This document shows positions 58,741-62,000 of a DNA stretch of 62,000 nt, in pieces. The stretch comes from Gnetum montanum (Eukaryota > Streptophyta > Gnetopsida > Gnetales > Gnetaceae), in the NCBI GenBank assembly GCA_015680685.1, contig MNCI01004284.1:293171-355170 (forward strand). The letters run 5' to 3'. The position numbers and the translations under genes were made by a program. Each line of letters opens with the position of its first letter. Position 1 is the stretch's first letter. The notes below the pieces were generated by a model. The model saw only the letters and a list, made by a program, of their open reading frames with translations. It had not been told where the DNA came from and did no database searches.

Positions 58741-59235
58741 CTAACCATTCATATTTTTAACTTCTTGCCAACATTCACGAGGCTTTCCTATTGAAGGGAA
58801 AATGAATGTTAAATGTTCTAAAACTCCTGAACTGTTTGTTGATATACAAACTTTTATCAGTCTTAACGCATCAAGGATTGGTCTATAGCCTATGCAACGG
58901 CACAAGTTTCCTGTAAGACAATCTTTAATTTGACCCTGTTTATGTGGGCTCTTAGAAGACCTTAATATGGTATACATGGACATTATAAAACCTGGTGTGT
59001 AGAATCCACATTGAGATCCATGAGATTTAACCAATAGTTCCTGGATAGGATGAAGCTTTTGTTGATTTCCTACACCCTCCACAGTAATTACATGCATTTC
59101 CTCTATAGAGTGGAGCCAAACACGCATTGACAACTTGATGTATTGATTTTTGTTTCTCTGGATCATAATGAGACACAAGAATAGTGCATGCTCCACAACC
59201 AAGTTTTGTACCAATCTCAGAAACATAAAACTGTC
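58741..59235 (-). pseudogene. XDH: Xanthine dehydrogenase N-terminal fragment
   Basis: Xanthine dehydrogenase oxidises hypoxanthine and xanthine to urate; the N-terminus binds two 2Fe-2S clusters. On the minus strand, 59230-59120 encodes [20 protein letters not shown] then [11 protein letters not shown] in one frame; after a shift, [60 protein letters not shown] and FIFPSIGKPRECWQEV. The first cluster lacks the usual extra GGC loop residues, and the CGFC motif is CGFY, so one iron ligand is missing. The fragment ends with a stop at 58741, without the FAD or molybdopterin domains. Identity is firm from several long matches; it is clearly dead. Confidence 0.92.
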
Positions 59236-59450
59236 TTATCTTTCTACGGATACATTCCAGTGGGGCGACTTGAGAACCACCAGATTATGATTCTTGAGCA
59301 AGTCATGAAATTAATCATTCAAAATTTGCATTGTAATTTTTGCTTATGACACCAAGATGGATAATTCCCTATAAATGTAGCTACAATATCTTGCCATTCT
59401 CAAATAAGTCCACCTGTTCCATGAAATGGCCAAAATGTGCCAACACAAAG

Positions 59451-60900
59451 TAGTAGAGTTTACACTTGATGAAGTCATTAATTACTTCCTTGAATATGGC
59501 AACCAAGTGGGATTCAACTATGGGCTCTTATATTTCATTTAGTAGTCCATTCCACAGCTAAATGAATATCTATATGGGTTCTAAGGACCCTTGCTTAAGC
59601 TTCATGAGTTGGTCAAGTGTTGTATCAAGCTTCAAGGTATACTTGAAGAAGTTGACAAAATAGGCTACTAAGTTCTCCAAAGAGGATATGGATCCTATGG
59701 GCAATGTGCAATACCAATCAAGTTCTTTCCTAGTTAAAAACATAGGGAAAATCCTCATGATGGTATGAGTTCATGGCTGCAAGAGCAAACATTTAGAATG
59801 AAAGGTAATAAGATGAGCATTAGGATCACCTTCTCCATTATGTTTGCTAAATTGGAGAATGGGGACACCAGGAGGAAGTGTCAAGGGTGGGACTACAAGA
59901 CTTATGGACTCATCCTAGTAGAAGTCCATAATATTGATAGTTTGTGAGGTAGAGGCTTTAAGCCTCTTCAACTCCTCTGTTAGGTCTTTGATCATTTGGA
60001 AGGCTTGATCCAAGCCTTGAGGTGGTCCCATAGGTTGTGAGGTTTGCATATAAGGTTGTGGCATTTGTTGTGAGGCTTGTGACCCCATTAGAGGTTGCAT
60101 GATAGAAGGAAGAGGTTGAGTTACAATAGTGACTTGTGGTACAAACAAAGAAAAATATGTTTGTGCTAGTATTTCAGGCACAAATGGGACAAATGGGGTG
60201 TGTAACCCCTAGGTTTCTTAGGATCCCATGGTGGATCCTCTATGAGTAGTTAATGAATTTGTGGTGGTAAAAACCATCATTGATGGTTTTATGTATCAAG
60301 ACTATGTTGGAAATGGTATTGATGTGCCATACTTGGTTGCTCATGGCATTGTCTTAGTGTGATTTGTGGCTATAACCTGTGTGGGATCTACTGTAGTAGG
60401 GTAGGAAAGAGTGGAAGATGGTGAAACCATGCCCATGGAGAAAACAAAAGCATTAGGGGAAGGTTCTGTGACTTTGGGGATGTTTGTTGGAATAGTCCCC
60501 CAAGGATGTTTTCAGGCTCAGATTCTACCTTAAATTTATCCTCCTCTTCCTACTATTCCCCAAAGGTAGGCTTTTCATCTTCCTCTTCCATGGAAATCAA
60601 TTGGACTAGGATGCTAGAATAAAAATTGCTAAGAGGAATTTCTTCATATGGGGAAGAGATGTACTCTTTCCCATCACTATGTATGAGCTCAAACTCCCTT
60701 TTGGTTTTGGCTTTAATTCATTCAATTACAATGCCTACCTGGCACAAATGAAGTTATAACAATCTTCATTTATGGTTGCAAAATTAGGACTCTCCTCTTT
60801 GATCCTCAAAGATCACCTGCACTCAATGATAGTAGGGTCTTTTAGATCATACACCCTCATGGCTTATTAGCTATGATCTTTGCTAGTCAGGGTGAAGGGA
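59451..60900 (-). pseudogene. gag: gag N-terminal half of element A' (split by insertion H)
   Basis: The N-terminal block at about 60780-60600 reads AKTKREFELIHSDGKEYISS, aligned with A (3220-3300) and B (33690-33750). 60181-59915 carries a Gln/Pro-rich linker and GLDQAFQMIKDLTEELKRLK. The gag domain follows (59900-59460): HNGEGDPNAHLITFHSKCLL, FLTRKELDWYCTLPIGSISS and LDTTLDQLMKLKQGSLEPI. It stops at IKCKLYYF where H entered. Several TAG stops. Confidence 0.8.
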
Positions 60901-61750
60901 AATTTGATGGATTTTTGGAAAGACATGATTATAGTGTAGAGAATGGCTTAAAATAGGCATAAATGGAAAAATAGAAGTAAATTCCAATGAATGGAATTAA
61001 AAAACTCTTAAAGGAAATGAAAATGGAAAAAAATGATGTACTTACTATAATTAGTAAGTGGGGGATAAATGGAGTTTACCCCTTTACCAGAGATGGAATG
61101 TTGAAAACATTGGTTTCAATCCTCACCCAAGTTGGCCTCTCAACTGCCTCCATGCTGGGTGTGGCAAGGGGGTTGGGGGGGAGTACACTTGGATGTTATG
61201 GAAATAAATGTTAGTTTAGTGGTAAAAAATATGGTAGGCAAAGTTAAATCAATATTAAGGCTTCCATGTTGGCTTTTTTTTAGAAATTCATAGTAGATGT
61301 TGTGAACTTTTAGCACCCAAACCACCTATAGCTTCCACGCTAAGGTTTTTACTACAGGGGGATTAAAGGAAGTGTTGGATTCCTTGGGAGTTTTGGTTTT
61401 AAAAAAAATGAGAAAATTGATTTCAAGCCTCACCAACATTGGCCTTCTAATTGCTTCCACGCTGGGTATGGCAAAGGAGGGAAAGAAGGGGGGAAACTAG
61501 AGAATAAAGTTTTGACAATAAAAAAGAAAAAATAATGGGGGGAAGAGATATCAATGTTGGCTTTGGGCTATAACATTCAAAGTAAGTGCTATGAAAAGCC
61601 AAAACCAAAACACCTGAAACTTCCACGCTGCATTTTTGGTCATAAGGGAAAAAGATCAATGTTGAAAGTTCAAAGGTTTTGGTTGCAAAAATAAAGAGAA
61701 AGCTTGCAAATGGAAAAAAAAAAGAATTGATCATGAAATTTAGGAAAAGG
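60901..61750 (-). other. Untranslated leader of element A'
   Basis: No coding signal. Repeats of a CCTCACCAACATTGGCCT..CTTCCACGCTGGG type unit are at 61115-61165 and 61425-61475, nearly 310 bp apart, with further single words at 61335 and 61620. Confidence 0.5.
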
Positions 61751-61767
61751 CCCTTCTTCTAGTGCCA
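61751..61767 (-). promoter_or_regulatory. Primer binding site of element A'
   Basis: TGGCACTAGAAGAAGGG on the minus strand, eight bases inside the LTR boundary at 61776. Same site as in A. Confidence 0.6.
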
Positions 61768-61775
61768 AGAAAAAC

Positions 61776-62000
61776 TATTAAAACTAAAAACCTTGATTGC
61801 TAGAAAAACCAAGGATCCTTGGTGTAGAAGTTTCCCAATCCCAAATCCCTAGGGCCTCCATGAAAGAAATGGAATTTGAGGTACCCTAGCTAGTCCGACA
61901 AATCAACTAGGGACTTATGAGATGCAAAACATGGGAATAAGAAATATGCATAGAAAATAAAATTATTTTTGAACACAAAACTCAAAACTTAAAACTTTAT
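61776..62000 (-). repeat. 5' LTR of element A' (inner end, runs off the window)
   Basis: Bases from 61784 to 62000 align with 23587-23820 of the 3' LTR, including CTTGATTGCT, ATCCCTAGGGC, AAATGGAATTTGAGGT and ACTTAAAACTTTAT. The rest lies beyond 62000. Confidence 0.85.

Larger units (their letters stand above)
56031..59445 (-). mobile_element. Insertion H: LTR-like unit carrying plant gene fragments
   Basis: 3415 bp inserted in the gag of A'. Ends are TGTTGGCA (56031) and TGCCAACA (59445), an 8-bp perfect inverted terminus, and a perfect 5-bp target duplication CAAAG flanks it (56026-56030, 59446-59450). This combination is typical of LTR-retrotransposon integration. Inside, on the minus strand, are fragments of xanthine dehydrogenase, an unknown gene and ascorbate peroxidase, then a TATA box and about 1.3 kb of non-coding sequence. 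I found no gag or pol and no clear internal LTR pair, so a solo LTR, a non-autonomous element or a gene-capturing element like maize Bs1 remain possible. Confidence 0.75.
23583..62000 (-). mobile_element. Element A': Tat-lineage retrotransposon, interrupted by B and H
   Basis: On the minus strand: 5' LTR from beyond 62000 to 61776, primer site, gag (split by H), protease, spacer with tandem array (split by B), RT, RNase H, second RNase H, integrase, boundary motifs, purine tract and 3' LTR (25176-23583). The two LTR inner ends agree over more than 200 bp (23587-23820 against 61784-62000). Without the two insertions the visible element is about 16.5 kb, in the range of giant Ogre-type elements. 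It inserted into element F. Confidence 0.8.

Noticed and set aside
56031-59445. Insertion H as a Mutator, hAT or Helitron element
   Set aside because: Target duplication is 5 bp, not 8-9 bp, and the ends are TG...CA, so an LTR-type unit is favoured; not fully excluded for inner segments.
1-62000. tRNA or rRNA genes
   Set aside because: No cloverleaf-like A/B boxes or conserved rRNA blocks were noticed by eye; the only tRNA-related sequences are retroelement primer sites. A tRNA scan was not possible.

Overview
The window is intergenic nuclear DNA from a seed plant with a large, repeat-rich genome. No intact host gene, tRNA or rRNA gene was found. Nearly everything is old, heavily mutated Ty3/gypsy LTR retrotransposon sequence stacked by nested insertion. 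The only host-gene-like sequences are broken plant fragments (xanthine dehydrogenase, ascorbate peroxidase) carried inside one insertion. Very long Tat/Ogre-like and Athila-like elements, slow decay and AT-rich remnants would fit a gymnosperm or another giant plant genome; that is inference, not proof.

Layout. (1) 1-125: end of an Athila-type LTR; 126-1018: unassigned DNA with a decayed minus-strand reading frame. (2) 1019 to about 10915: element A (+), a Tat-lineage element with 5' LTR, primer site, gag, protease and a large antisense gene, cut off before RT. (3) About 10916-16995: element D (-), Athila-like, with LTR, primer site, gag, protease, RT and RNase H, truncated before integrase. 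(4) 17000-18279 and 23272-23582: element F (-), integrase and RNase H of another gypsy element, split by element E. (5) 18280-23271: element E (-), chromovirus-like, with both LTRs but an internal deletion. (6) 23583 to beyond 62000: element A' (-), same family as A, with its 3' LTR at 23583-25176 and its 5' LTR starting at 61776. A' is interrupted twice: by element B (30730-49264, +, complete with both LTRs and a near-matching target duplication) and by insertion H (56031-59445, TG...CA ends, perfect 5-bp target duplication CAAAG) that carries the xanthine dehydrogenase and ascorbate peroxidase fragments.

How the parts relate. A, A' and B share one architecture: LTRs beginning TGAAACA, a primer site near TGGCACTAGAAGGAGG, gag-protease, then a multi-kilobase spacer, then RT, RNase H, a second (archaeal-type) RNase H and integrase, then a purine tract AAAGAGGGSC next to the 3' LTR. 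The second RNase H marks the Tat lineage, and in related Ogre elements an intron lies between protease and RT. Here that slot is enlarged: in A and B it holds a conserved antisense gene, in A' a tandem array of about 183-bp units. A short motif centred on GACCTTAAACTGGCA lies in clusters after protease, before RT and after integrase.

Relative age read from nesting: F is older than A' and E; A' is older than B and H. All coding regions carry stops and frameshifts, many of the C-to-T type expected from methylated cytosine. All boundaries given as 'about' come from reading by eye.
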